A DNA stretch of 64,000 nt. It comes from Micropterix aruncella. Its lineage: Eukaryota > Arthropoda > Insecta > Lepidoptera > Micropterigidae. Location of the stretch: positions 5,678,952 to 5,742,951 of the forward strand of contig OX155976.1 in assembly GCA_944548615.1 (NCBI GenBank), read 5' to 3'. A model generated the notes under the pieces. It had not been told where the DNA came from, did not search any database, and saw only the letters and a program-made list of their open reading frames with translations. Positions 31,690-42,165 of the stretch are shown piece after piece (position 1 is the stretch's first letter; every line of letters starts with the position of its first letter). The position numbers and the translations under genes were made by a program.

Positions 31690-32944
31690 ACCCGCAAGAT
31701 CATTTGAAGGCGCCAACACAATGGGCTAACCCGTCTCCTTAGGGAATTTTAACAATATCAGGTCTTTCTATCACCCAAGGAGGACAGTGGTGCGGTGTCG
31801 ACTACAATGGGCGAACCGGTCACCCCAGGCTGGTATAACGATATGTGATTGTTCTTTCAGCCATGGGATGAGCGTAGAAGACAAATACGAATCTACTGTC
31901 TAGGTCCGCTAACATGCTCGTCAGAGACCAACGCCTTACGGCGAGGCGCCGGGAAAGGTACCAGCGGGCAGCCGCGTCCCCTGTCAACCAGTTTGGAAGG
32001 ATATCTCCGTCTGTAATCAACCTTCAGGATACCTCGGTCCTCCCGACTGGTTACGGATCCGAAGTCGCTAGCGCGGCCTCTACCTGTTGTATTACAGCCG
32101 TAATTCAATTAGAATTTATCGCGGACCTAGGCGTCTTTTGCCCGTAGTGCCACATGGTATCGGATGGTCTATAGGTCGTTTCAAGAGTGGCATGACAACT
32201 GGTCAACATCCACCCCCGCTGCTAGGAGACAGTATATTTCCATAGTCTACAGACTTCTTCAGCAATTAGTCAGAGTGCACATCCGATTGGCGTCGCGGAA
32301 CGGTGCGCAAACCGTCCAGTAGCACCAGGAGGCACACCCGCAGGATAAACCGATCCACCAGCCGTGAGGCCTGAGACGCGAGAGTCTTACCTGGGATAGC
32401 CTTCCACTTGTGGATGCTTCTGAATAGGAGCTGAATCGTGAGTCGGCCGATCCGAGAACAAAGTGGATCTTATGGCCCAAGCTGCACGAAACCATTCGGT
32501 ATCCACAAAGGATAGCGAATGGTTTCGTGCAGCTTGCATAGAGGACAAAGACAATCCACTGTCTAGCTCCACCGATGAGCCCATGAGAGTCCAACGACTT
32601 ACCGTAAGGCACTGGGAAGGTAACGCAGCGGGCCGACCTTACACCCTCACTACCAGATTTAGCCGGATTTCTCCGTTCTTCAGTAAGGTCGTGGAATCGA
32701 AGTCGATTACGCGGCCTCTACCTGATCTTAGCAGTAGTTCAATTCAAATTTATCGCTGACCGTGGCGCCCTTTGTTTGTCAACTCACACGAGATTGGGTG
32801 GTCAATGGGTCATTGCAGAGGAAGCTGACAACTGGTCAACAACCACCTCCGCCGCTTAGGAAACATACGTTTCCAGATCCCCCCCGGCTATTCGCCGGAG
32901 TGTATAGTCGATCGGCAAACGCCGCACAATCGCCCGAGGTGTTC
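31690..32944 (+). repeat. Family F repeats, two diverged copies
   Basis: The first copy starts about 31800 (tacaatgggcgaaccggtca) and contains agaccaacgccttacggcga and gtttggaaggatatctccgt. The second begins near 32535 with agtccaacgacttaccgtaa and runs to about 32944 (gacaactggtcaacaaccac, ggaaacatacgtttccagat). A further fragment lies at 31700-31760. Both copies resemble the bounded copies at 33285 and 45208 but are diverged. Confidence 0.6.
32479..32534. repeat. Perfect 20-bp inverted repeat (hairpin)
   Basis: aagctgcacgaaaccattcg at 32479-32498 and its exact reverse complement at 32515-32534 enclose a 16-bp loop. It lies at the junction between two family F copies. Confidence 0.95.
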
Positions 32945-33284
32945 CCCTTGATTATTATTATTATTAATAATAATTTTCCAAAAAGGCAGCAGAATTCCTG
33001 ATATGCCTAAATATAAAACTGAGTACAATTACAATTTCAGCTTAAGATGTGTGTCTAATCTATTTTTTGAATATGTTGACGTTACGCGCTTCAACCACTT
33101 CAGCAAATAAACTGTTCCACTGGTCCACAATCCGGTTGGTTAGAAAATGTTTCCTGGGATTCATGTGGAATCATGTTTTCTCCAGCTTAGTTGTGTCCTC
33201 GCAGACGATGCTTCTAGTTTCGCCTGAAGATAGAAGACAATTCGGGGCAACTGTAGCATCCGTTGAGGATCTTATATGTCTCAA
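32945..33284 (-). pseudogene. CR1-type LINE, extreme 3' end
   Basis: Minus-strand reading gives NPRKHFLTNRIVDQWNSLFA, then EVVEARNVNIFKNRLDTHLK and a stop, the typical last 40-50 residues of CR1-like reverse transcriptases. A short 3' UTR ends in a ttattattaataataat tract (32950-32975). It is the continuation of the piece at 33882-34090; a family F element separates them. Confidence 0.8.
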
Positions 33285-33881
33285 CTTGGGTTGTCGACTA
33301 CAGCGGGTGAGCCCGTCACCTCAGGAAGTTTTAACGATTAGTCGTTCTATCTCCCTGGAGTGAGCGCAGAAGACTTGAGGACAAAACAGTCCACCGTCTA
33401 GCTACGTCACAAGCCCGTAAGAGGCCAACGCCTTAACCGCGAAGATCCGAGTTCGAGGTCGCTTGCGCGGTCCTCTCCCTTACGAAGCGGTGAAACGGTG
33501 TTTACCGAATCTATCGCGGACCACAGCGTCCTTTGCCCGGCTGTTCACCCAGGATCGGATGGCCGATAGTCATTTCAAGAGCAGTCGCCGTAAGGTCCGT
33601 AACCACCCCCGCTCTATAGGAAACAGTACTGCTTCCAGACTCCCCCGACTGTTATTCAGAGTGCACAGTCGATTGGCTTACGCCGCACGGTGCGCAGACC
33701 GTCCAGAAGCGCCAGAAGGTTGATTCCGAGGGGAAACTGACCATAAGGCCAGAGTCCTACCCAGGCTCGCACTTCATGCGTGGAGGCCGTCGGATAGGTG
33801 TTGACCTGTGATGTGACCAACCCTGAACAGAATGGGTCTTCGTAGCGAACTCAGCAAGGGCCCATAAACTCCCAACTCCCA
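33285..33881 (+). mobile_element. Family F retroposon-like element with 14-bp target duplication
   Basis: 597 bp starting cttgggttgtcgactacagc and ending cataaactcccaactccca. It is flanked on both sides by cttatatgtctcaa (33271-33284, 33882-33895) and interrupts CR1 coding sequence at ETYK. Internal blocks include gtgagcccgtcacctcagga, gagttcgaggtcgcttgcgc and cgctctataggaaacagtac. It has no poly-A and no inverted ends, and all six frames are closed by stops. Confidence 0.8.
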
Positions 33882-34090
33882 CTTATATGTCTCAATGAGG
33901 TCACCCCTGATCCGATGATCCTTGAGTGTGGGCAGTTGCAATCTGCGAAGTCCTTCTGCATATGCTAGATTTTTGAACCCCATTGGCATCTTGGTCGCTC
34001 GGCGCTGGACTTTCTCGAGGAGATCCGCATCTTTCCCAAAGTACGGATTCCATATCTAGAATCCTGGAATAGATTAGAAAAACTGATGTC
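33882..34090 (-). pseudogene. CR1-type LINE reverse-transcriptase fragment
   Basis: Minus-strand reading gives LWNPYFGKDADLLEKVQRRA, then KNLAYAEGLRRLQLPTLKDH and RGDLIETYK, the thumb region of CR1-like elements. The frame is resumed at 33284 after the inserted family F element. 5' truncated near 34090. Confidence 0.8.
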
Positions 34091-34565
34091 CACATGTCCA
34101 TGACACAGCCGTGGCAGGTTTCACAGAGTCCTTTCGAGGTTAGTCCCTCTTCGAGGAGGCTACCGGATGGAAGTTGAACCGTGAGTTGACCTGATACAAG
34201 TTTACAAACAGGTTATCAGGCCCTAACTGCTTGGAACCATTGAATATCAGGGTTTCCGGCAGGATCGGGGTCAATTAAGCGATTAAGTGTGCCAGCGTCT
34301 TAGACACCACCAGTCACGACCATAGCACACTATACCAAATAGTATGTTTACTCTTAAGCTACATGGCATTGCGGATGCAAGAAATGTGGGCACAGGGGTA
34401 CGTCTCGACGAGGGCCTGTGGTTAGGGTTACGCGCAGATAAAGGCTGGCGACCTTTTATGAACAGCGGACATCTGGCGGCCATATCCGAGCCCTTACGAC
34501 TCGTTACGTATTCGCTTTGATTTCAATTTTGTTCTAAGAGAAGCTACTGTCTGGTATACTATGAC
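34091..34565. repeat. Diverged family F 3' parts and repeat D
   Basis: tcgaggaggctaccggatgg with gaaccgtgagttgacctgat resembles the 3' part of family F (compare 32410 and 37265). Bases 34515-34560 (attttgttctaagagaagct) belong to repeat D (20885, 46010, 46440). No gene. Confidence 0.5.
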
Positions 34566-35794
34566 CATTTTTTTTAATATGGTGAGTGGGGCTTTTCTAA
34601 GGTCTTTAGGAGCCTTGTAACACTGCGACCATTGCTGATCTATTGTGTTCGTCACCTACTATAGTTCTGCGCTAAGCCTCGTGTCATTTAAGAACCGCAA
34701 CAGGCTTTTGGCGCCAGATTGTTTTATCTCCTCAGGTTGGAGGTAATGACCACCCAAGTGGGTGTATCTTTTACGCATCAGCCACACTCGCACATGAGAT
34801 GTTGGGGAGTTTCCTCTGCCCCTTGGCAAACTGTGACCATAATATGAGATGAACGAGGTAAAATGTTTGCGCTGCCACTTTTTTCTTACTACATCACACC
34901 CTTATTACATCACGCACAACCATGCATTTCCAACATTCTTGTATATGGTTTTGTCTATGCGTGACATCATAAGAACTTTATGAACATGCTTTCTCTGAAA
35001 TGTCCTGGTCACGACTGGCCTGCGCGGGAGGTGCCAAAAATAATTTGTAATGGTGTGAATGATAGAGCGCTTAGGGATTTCAAACTGAGCTAAATATCTA
35101 ACCCAACACAGGCGCATACCTAGTAGGGTGATGTAGTCCTGAGAAGTAAATATGTAAAAAAAGAGAACGTTATTTGTATTTAGTGTTATGCAAAAAAAAA
35201 AAAAAGATTTCTATAAAAAATTTAAAAAAAAACAATCTAGTTATCCCAGAAAAGCTACTTCGAAAGCTACATTTCAAAATATACAATCCATATAAATAAT
35301 AGCCAATTTGCCGGGTAAAATTTATTAGCAGACCGCCAGCAGTAGTATCCCAGCACAGCAGCCATCACCACAGAAGACGCTATATTTGCCTATCAGTCGA
35401 TCGCCTCACACGCTTGATTGAGGTATCAGCATACCTGCCTCGGGGATATATCAGGATGCCCTGCGATGTCACAACCAGAAATCCGGATCAATGGGCATGG
35501 CTGCCATCAAGTCCTGATAAAGGGCAATTGCTCAGTGGAAGACATCACGGGCTGTAAACAAGCTAGTCTACGGAATCACAGAATGGTAAATTTGAAAATC
35601 TGGTAATGCTCGATGCTCGTTCGCTTGGTGCATTTCTCACCTCACACTAGCGACGGTTCATTCCGGGTGATAGTTGGATACCGTTCCGGTGCCCATTCGA
35701 TACCGTTCCGGTGCCCATTCCATTAGTAAAGAGCAACTAGAGCTGTCAACTACAATGGGTGAACACGTCACTTCAGGAAGTTTCAAATAAAACA
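34566..35794. other. No gene seen
   Basis: Mixed sequence with poly-A runs at 35190-35240 and a family F fragment at 35728-35785 (acaatgggtgaacacgtcac, ttcaggaag). The minus frame 34905-35117 has no recognised motif. Bases 35690-35720 contain a short direct duplication (ataccgttccggtgcccatt). Confidence 0.4.
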
Positions 35795-36450
35795 AAATAC
35801 AAACGGAGCTGCCATGGAATCCACCGACCGGAGTCGGGCCCATCATAATACAATTTTTTTTTTTTTACACTTCTGGGGGGTGAGCAGTGGATTCCGGACT
35901 TACGAACCGGCTGTGGTAGGTTTAGGACAGCTGTCTTGCCACATGTGAGCGTTCACCTTACCACCCATTCACTCCCCCTTCGAAGCCATAGAATTTGAGA
36001 TGCAGAAATCGCGGTTTTAGATAATTTTTCTAGAAAGGAGTTGATTATTTTCCTGGAGAGACCGAGATCTTTAAAAAGGTGAAACAAAGATTTAGCTGGC
36101 AGGCCACGAGCGCCTACTTCCACCGCGTGAAGGTGAACAGTGAAGCCGTTCCGGGTGACGGCATTTGCGAGGTCATGGTATTTATTTAATTTGTACTCGT
36201 GGTCTTTTGGGATATTTGATTCCCATGGAACAGTTAATTCTACGATAAGGACCATCTTCCGAGATAAAGAGTAAAGAGTTTATCTGGACGCAGGGCTGTG
36301 CATCCGAGACTTTCAGGGAATTTATACTGCTTAGACACCGAATCGACATCCATAATCCAATCTGAAGCTTTCTCGATTATTGAGAAAGGTTTTGCAGTGA
36401 GATGTTTTTTGCCTTTAGAGCCAACCCGCACAAACTGTATTGGGGGTTTC
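35795..36450 (-). mobile_element. LINE 3' end with restriction-like endonuclease, copy 2
   Basis: Close to copy 1 over its 3' UTR and coding end: SKQYKFPESLGCTALRPD, then after a frameshift near 36275 VELTVPWESNIPKDHEYKLN and EVGARGLPAKSLFHLF. It is truncated earlier than copy 1 (the CCHC part is missing). A family F copy begins directly beyond it at about 36455. Confidence 0.75.
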
Positions 36451-36454
36451 AACT

Positions 36455-37362
36455 GTATTGGATCGATCTGTCTCCCGTAAGGTGGGCATAGAAGACTTAG
36501 GGCGAAAACAATCCACCATCTAGTTACGCCACTCACCCGTCAGAGACCTACGCCTTACGACGAGGCACCGGGAAAGGTAAACAGCGGGCAGCCTCGCCCC
36601 TTAACTACCAGTTAGGAAAGATATCTCCATCTGGAATTAATCTTCAGGATACCTCCTACCTCCTGGCTGGTTACAGGATCGAGGTCGCTTGCGCGGTCCT
36701 CTCCCTTACGTAGCGGTGATATGGTGCCTACCGAATATATCGCGACCACAACCACGTTAGGTCGCCTGATCTTACATTGTAAGGTCCCGGGTTCGATTCC
36801 CGGCTGGGTCACCATTTTCCGTTAAGATCAAATTAACGGAATTGCATTTGCAATTCTGTCGATCGAATGCAATAACAAGACACACACTTACAGACATGTT
36901 ACACGCACACATGCATATAACACGTCATAGTAGGGTTGGTTGTAAGAGATTGTCATATGACAATAAACCCGCCCATTGTGACATTTTCACAATAAAGCGT
37001 ATAAACAAACAAACAAACAGACATGCTTTTCCCGGCTCTTCACCCGAGATCGGGTGGACAAATGGTCGTTTTAAGAGCAGTCGCCATTAGGTTAACAACT
37101 ACCCCCGCTCTATAGGAAACATAACTGTTTCCAGACTCCCGTGTCTGTTAGTCGGAATGCACAATCAATTGACTGATGCCGCACGCAGCACAAACCGTCT
37201 AGGAGGGTTAAAAGGTTGACTCCTAGGGGAGACTGGCCCGCAGGCCAGCGTTCTACCCTGGCTCGCACTTCTGCGTGGAGGCCTCCGGATGGTTATTGAC
37301 CGTGCGTTTGACACACCCTATACAACTGGGTCTTAGAGGCCAAACTGAAAAAGGGCACATTA
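36455..37362 (+). repeat. Family F copy interrupted by a SINE
   Basis: The left piece (36455-36755) has tcagagacctacgccttacg and ggatcgaggtcgcttgcgcg; the right piece (37022-37362) has cccggctcttcacccgagat, cgctctataggaaacataac and tgcgtggaggcctccggatg. Order and spacing match the bounded copy at 33285, apart from the SINE between them. Confidence 0.75.
36756..37021 (+). mobile_element. tRNA-derived SINE, 5'-truncated
   Basis: Contains a pol III B box (gggttcgattcccggc) in ggtcccgggttcgattcccg, and shares caataacaagacacaca, gtagggttggttgtaagaga and caataaacccgcccattgtg with 62513-62772. It ends in aaacaaacaaacaaac. The A-box part is missing. Confidence 0.8.
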
Positions 37363-38024
37363 GCTTATTAGTAAAGAGCAGATTCAGAAGAGCAGGTTCT
37401 AATCTGAACTTGATCCTGACAAATATTGCGCTGACTGATCATTCCATTCCATGTAGTCGTATTTCCATTTCACCGTACAGGCAAACACAAACAGGATTAG
37501 ATGCCGTTTCGTCCACTGGTCGAGAAAGGACGCTCATCGACTTTATTTATGAAATTAATATTCAGATGAAATCAGTCCTTCGCTACCTGCCAAAAGTTCT
37601 TGAGGTGACACGGCCAACAAGACCTACCCTGATTCGACTCTCGGAAACACGCATTTGAAAAATGTTCCAAATTTGAAATGGTGACACGGTGAAAGCCACT
37701 CCTTGCAAAACATAGCAGCCTGTTACTTCTGATCCGGTTTGAATGAGGAAATTGCTGTTGTATCTTCATCTTCTTCTTCATGGCTGCACATTTTACTTTC
37801 TGGTGCATTATGTGGTGTTCAATCCCTGGTGTAACTGGGTAAAATATGACAGTTTTCCGCTGTTAAAACTCCGCAACTGACTCTTAGTTGCATTGAATAA
37901 TTGAACCTAATAATAGACTAATGAATTTTTAGAACTATCTAGTACCTACTCGTTGCATTTCATAGTAAAATCCTGATTGCCAAATTGTAGTACGACGTTG
38001 ATCAATCTACATAATAAGGATTCT
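37363..38024. other. No gene seen
   Basis: Open frames at 37275-37658 (+) and 37572-37808 (-) have no recognisable composition. The first begins in family F sequence. Confidence 0.4.
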
Positions 38025-38480
38025 GGAGGTCGATTCGGTCTCTAAGCAGTATAAATTCCCTGAAAGTCTCGGATGCACAGCCCTCCGTCCAGATATAACT
38101 CTTTACTCTCTATTTCGGAAGGTGGCCCGGCCCTTATTGTAGAATTAACTGTTCCATGGGAATCAAATATCCCAGCCAAATCTGTTTCACCTTTTTAAAG
38201 ATCTTGGTCTTTCCAGAAAAATAATCAATTCTTTTCTAGAAAAATTATCTGAAACCGCTATTTCAGCATCTCAAACTCTATGACTTCGAAGGAGGGAGTG
38301 AATGGGTGGTAAGGTGAACGCTCAGATGTGGCAAAACAGCTGTCTTAAACCTACCATAGACAGTCGTTACTCCGGAAACCACCGCTCACCCCCCAGAAGT
38401 GTAATAATAGTATTAGGACCGGCCCGACTCCAGTCGGTGAATTACATGACAGCTCCGTTTGTATTTTATTTATTGTCCGC
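38025..38480 (+). mobile_element. LINE 3' end with restriction-like endonuclease, copy 3 (deleted)
   Basis: Plus-strand copy with the same ends as copies 1 and 2: ggtcgattcggtctctaagc (SVSKQYKFPES) and cgactccagtcggtgaatta near the 3' end. About 120-150 bp between the codons for ESNIP and AKSLFHLF are lost and stops are present, so it is non-coding. Confidence 0.75.
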
Positions 38481-38792
38481 ACTCGAACGCTTTCATCTTA
38501 ATCTTGCGCTTTCCTCTGACGCATGCGTTTAATATCATAGCACATGCGTCAAAACTAGTTGAATGACAGCGCATGCGTCAACGCTTGCCGATCCGGCACC
38601 CTGTGGATAGGAGTGTGTCCCTCCTTGCGACTTGCGACACACAACGGCGAAAGTTTCTCTCTCTCTCTCTCTCTCTCTCAAAGAAAAATTGTTTCAGTTT
38701 GTAGAGCATTATCAAAATTGTCCTATATTATGAGACCAGAATTATATTACATATTATAACAAATTATATTATAACAATAATTATAATACATT
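38481..38792. other. No gene; (CT)n microsatellite
   Basis: A short (CT)n tract lies at 38657-38679. Nearby, gcatgcgtcaa motifs recur (38530-38580). Confidence 0.6.
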
Positions 38793-39363
38793 ACTAGCTG
38801 ACCCTTGCCCACTTCGTGCCCGTTCGGTTAGTACTGAGCGCTATGATTTATTTCCTGACTGTCAAAAGAAGGGTTATATTTTTACTGCATACCTATATGT
38901 ATGTATGTATTTGCATGCAATTTGTCTATATTACCTTTATTTGTGAGTGTCTTCTTGTGAGTGTCTTATCTCTTTAACCATTTATGCAGTAAAAGGGAAA
39001 TTATATGCAGTAAAAGGAAAAAGTCTTTTGTTTTAAATACTTGAGACGATAAATTTACTTATTTTGATATGAATTCATAATTGTTGATAATATGACCAAT
39101 AAACATTGCTTAACGATTTAAATTATTTTTTTTAATATAAAAAACTACTTTTTGTGACTTAAATATAAAAGTTAGACATATGCTGTCGCTGACTTTTTTG
39201 TAAGCATTATCAACCTCTACAACTTTTCACTCAATCATATATCTCTCATCGTTAAGGCAGCGTTATTTAGAAACGTTTTCGTTCGACCGTTTTTTCTCCG
39301 ACTTACTTTGCAAATTCGACTACCACGAAAAAGTCTTTTCATTTTTCGGATTAATATATAGAT
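38793..39363 (+). mobile_element. Helitron-like or related dispersed element, copy 1
   Basis: Starts ctagctgacccttgcccact and shares tgatttatttcctgactg, gacgataaatttact and gctgtcgctgacttttttgt with 42980-43806. Non-coding. Elements starting at CTAG and ending near taatattagtatagat are common in Lepidoptera; assignment to Helitron-like Lep1 elements is from memory and unproven. Confidence 0.5.
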
Positions 39364-39772
39364 TATGACACTCACAAATAACGTTAAAACAATAAAATAA
39401 AGAGGAACGACGCTTTGACTGTTCTAGGCCAAAAATACAATTTAAATGCGAATATGGTCAAAAACAAGATAAAACGAACGTCGAAACAAGATTCTCCAAG
39501 GAACGTCACTGATTACTGCAAGCTCACACTAGTTCATCGTAATCTACACTGGGTACTGTAAGTGATCGCAATTGAATAGGCGAAACCGCATACGTGTAGA
39601 CGTATAGCTGCATGCGCTTGAGGCATTCAATAAAGCATGCGCTAGACGCAAGATGAAGACGAAAGCGCAGGAGTGGGGATATACCTTAACGCTATGAAAC
39701 CAATGGTAGTGAATAATACAAATACTACAATTATTAAAAAAAACATTTTATTGCAAATTCAGAGAAACAGAT
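39364..39772. other. 3' flank of the ankyrin gene
   Basis: No coding. On the minus strand, aataaa at about 39745-39751 lies about 25 bp after the ankyrin stop codon and could be its poly-A signal. Confidence 0.5.
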
Positions 39773-40429
39773 TTAAGTTTCTAAAAGATCTTGGACATCT
39801 TTTAAGCCGTTGCTTTTTCTCTCGGCTAAGAATTTAACTATGTCAATATGACCGGCGTCGGCGGCGTTGTGTATTGGCAGTTCACCAATTTCGTCATCAA
39901 TATTGACATCGGCTTTATATTTATCGACTAAAACGCGAACGAGGTCTATGTAGCCTTTCTGCGAAGCGACGTGCAATGCGGTTCTGCTGTAGTCACCCGT
40001 ATCCTTCGCTGTGACGGAAACCGTATTACTATCGAGCATCGATTCGACCCTGGAAATATCGTTCGACGATACCGCTTCAAAGAAATCATCCGTCGAGATG
40101 TCGTTGAGGATTCTTGTAGCGTTCTTCAACGATTTACTATTTCTGTCATTCAAAAACTTGACGATTTTCGGACGGTAACTATCAGCAGCCAAGTCGATCG
40201 CAAGATCGTCGTTCAAATCCGCTATATTGACATCTGCCTTATAGGAATCGACCAATAACTTCGCTAATTCATCGTAACCTCTTAAACAAGCGATGTGTAG
40301 CGCCGTCCTTGCCTTATTTTCAAGAAAACGAGCGTTGATGTCGACCGTTCCGGCGTCGATTAAACTCTTTACTTTGTTTATGTCGTTTGCATCGACTGCT
40401 TCGTAAAATTCGGTGTGAGGCGCGGACAT
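39773..40429 (-). CDS. Small ankyrin-repeat protein with duplicated module
   Basis: A complete intronless 218-residue protein, probably cytosolic and binding another protein through its ankyrin surface. It starts MSAPHTEFYEAVDANDINKV. Two modules of about 105 residues are homologous: residues 8-108 (FYEAVDANDINKVKSLIDAG, then ARTALHIACLRGYDELAKLL and DSYKADVNIADLNDD) and 115-215 (FFEAVSSNDISRVESMLDSN, then SRTALHVASQKGYIDLVRVL and DKYKADVNIDDEIGE). Each has about three ankyrin units with the TALHxA core, ending in a helix with KFL-x-x-R. No signal peptide or membrane segment. Flanks are repeats, so neighbours give no hint of function. A possible poly-A signal follows the stop. Confidence 0.9.
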   Translation of the reverse strand: MSAPHTEFYEAVDANDINKVKSLIDAGTVDINARFLENKARTALHIACLRGYDELAKLLVDSYKADVNIADLNDDLAIDLAADSYRPKIVKFLNDRNSKSLKNATRILNDISTDDFFEAVSSNDISRVESMLDSNTVSVTAKDTGDYSRTALHVASQKGYIDLVRVLVDKYKADVNIDDEIGELPIHNAADAGHIDIVKFLAERKSNGLKDVQDLLET

Positions 40430-40895
40430 TTTAGCAGAAATATTACACAGATTACTCTTTATTCTCGTAATAACTATAAATTTTGGGATTTTTTTACAAA
40501 AATCTAAAGATTTAAACGAAAATAAACAAATGAAGCGATGACTAATCTTGAAATTGTGTGCGATTCGTCTTACAGCGTCATTTGACAGTTGTCATTGTAT
40601 ACGTTCAGTAGATTGTACTCCGAACGTAGCGCTACTTAATGAATCTACTCAATGAGTAACCCCATAAGAATTTAACAATAAATTGCATATAATATGAAGC
40701 CTATATGTATATAAGTCACAGTAGTTTTTGTTTCATCTAAATTATTGCCCGTCATGATTTCAAGTTTCGCCCATTTTTCAAATTAGCGAGGCCCAGACTT
40801 TCGGTCTGTGACGTCACTACGCGGTAACGCGCGGCGCGTGCCTAGTTAAAATTCGTTATATTGAATAGGGACTAGGTAGGTAGTTCCCTCATAGG
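40430..40895. other. Upstream flank of ankyrin gene
   Basis: Expected to hold the promoter of the ankyrin gene; no clear core element singled out. Bases 40800-40845 are GC-rich (gcggtaacgcgcggcgcgtg). Confidence 0.4.
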
Positions 40896-41083
40896 GCGTT
40901 TACACTCTCGCGCGAGGCGCGAGGCGAGACGCGGGACCCAATAAGTAAACAAACGGAACAGAGGCAAAGCTTGTAACGGCGTACAAAATGTTTACCTACT
41001 TTGCTAGAAGCTTTGCCTCTGTTCCGTTTGTTTAAATATGGTTTCGCGTCTCGCCTCGCGCCTCGCGCGAGAGTGTAAACCCC
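40896..41083. mobile_element. Foldback element with 75-bp arms
   Basis: The left arm reads gggcgtttacactctcgcgc, gaggcgcgaggcgagacgcg and aaacggaacagaggcaaagc; the right arm is nearly its reverse complement, to gcgagagtgtaaaccccc. The spacer is about 35 bp. Flanks are cata/ata, so any target duplication is 3-4 bp. Non-coding. Confidence 0.85.
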
Positions 41084-41119
41084 CATAATAAGTTGGTGAT
41101 AGGCGCGGCGTTACTGCCA

Positions 41120-41410
41120 CATATTGAGTCTGTGGGTATAGAACAGAGAACGGGAGTGCGAAGGCGGGCTGTGAGCAAATGCGTTCACCGAATAGAAAGA
41201 GACAGCTGCATATGAGGCCCACTCCATCTTTGTCTAGTTGCGCATGCGCGTTTATCCATAGCATAGCAGACTTATGACATCGAAGCGTTGCCATGGTGAT
41301 ATATAAGCGTTGCCGTAGTGATAATATGTATGTGGCTCCGTGCATGCGCGACTAGCAAGGATGGAAGGGGTACTATATATGATGCTGTCTCCTTCTATTC
41401 GGCTGACGGA
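41120..41410 (-). repeat. Family E repeat, inverted copy
   Basis: Contains ccgaatagaaagagacagct, gtctagttgcgcatgcgcgt and cgaagcgttgccatggtgat in the reverse order and strand relative to 49640-49915. Confidence 0.75.
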
Positions 41411-41607
41411 TTTTCAGGCTGGTCACGAGATCTATTTACTTATATATCTTTGGTTACTGCACGGACGGTAACCTATAATACCCTAAAACTATTATCAAAT
41501 GCACGTTTAGCTTACTAGTTTTTAATTATTTAGTAATCTAGGTATTAGTGGTGACAGACAAAAAATATGGCAATAGGTTTTGAAAAAGGTCTTCTCTATT
41601 TCTCTCT

Positions 41608-42165
41608 CTAACCTCAGTCTAAAATAGTACGAATGAAAATCACTAGATTGATTTAAATTCTTGACATAATTTTATATGTATTCTTGATATACGGAATGTT
41701 ATTACTGAACGGACAATTTTCTTGTGGGTACAACGAAGCGCAACGAAGTAAGCAATTTTTATTAAAAAAAAAAAAAGTATGAAAAGCTATCATTACGATG
41801 CGCTATCTAGCGGTTGGTAAAATGTCGCTGATATTGTTTATTTACGACGTATTACCTACCGCTAGATGGCGCAGCGTGCTCAAACACTTCTCAACCCGTT
41901 ATTTAACAGTTTGAGATTTCAAACTTTCAAATTAAAAAAAAACAATAAACTTTAAACAATCAACAATTATACAATTATACTGCTATACAATAATACATTT
42001 ACATGTAGTCAAATCGGTGAGTATAAAAGCATATATTTTTGGGTGTTTGTAATAAACAATATCAGAATCTTAAATGAAACTGCTTCAAATGCAACCATTC
42101 CATCAGTATTTTCTTATGACGTTCAACTATCGTCAGTAAACCGACTTTACAGACAACCGTTTTTT
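41608..42165 (+). repeat. Long direct repeat, copy 1 (with family C core)
   Basis: About 555 bp nearly identical to 47885-48430: aacctcagtctaaaatagta, tatacggaatgttattactg, acgacgtattacctaccgct, agatggcgcagcgtgctcaa and gcaaccattccatcag. The two copies differ by small indels (such as gttcaac for tcacgtttaac). Confidence 0.85.

Noticed and set aside
36750..36815. A tRNA gene
   Set aside because: The B box and acceptor-like tail are present, but no cloverleaf with a 7-base anticodon loop fits and the sequence continues into a SINE body.
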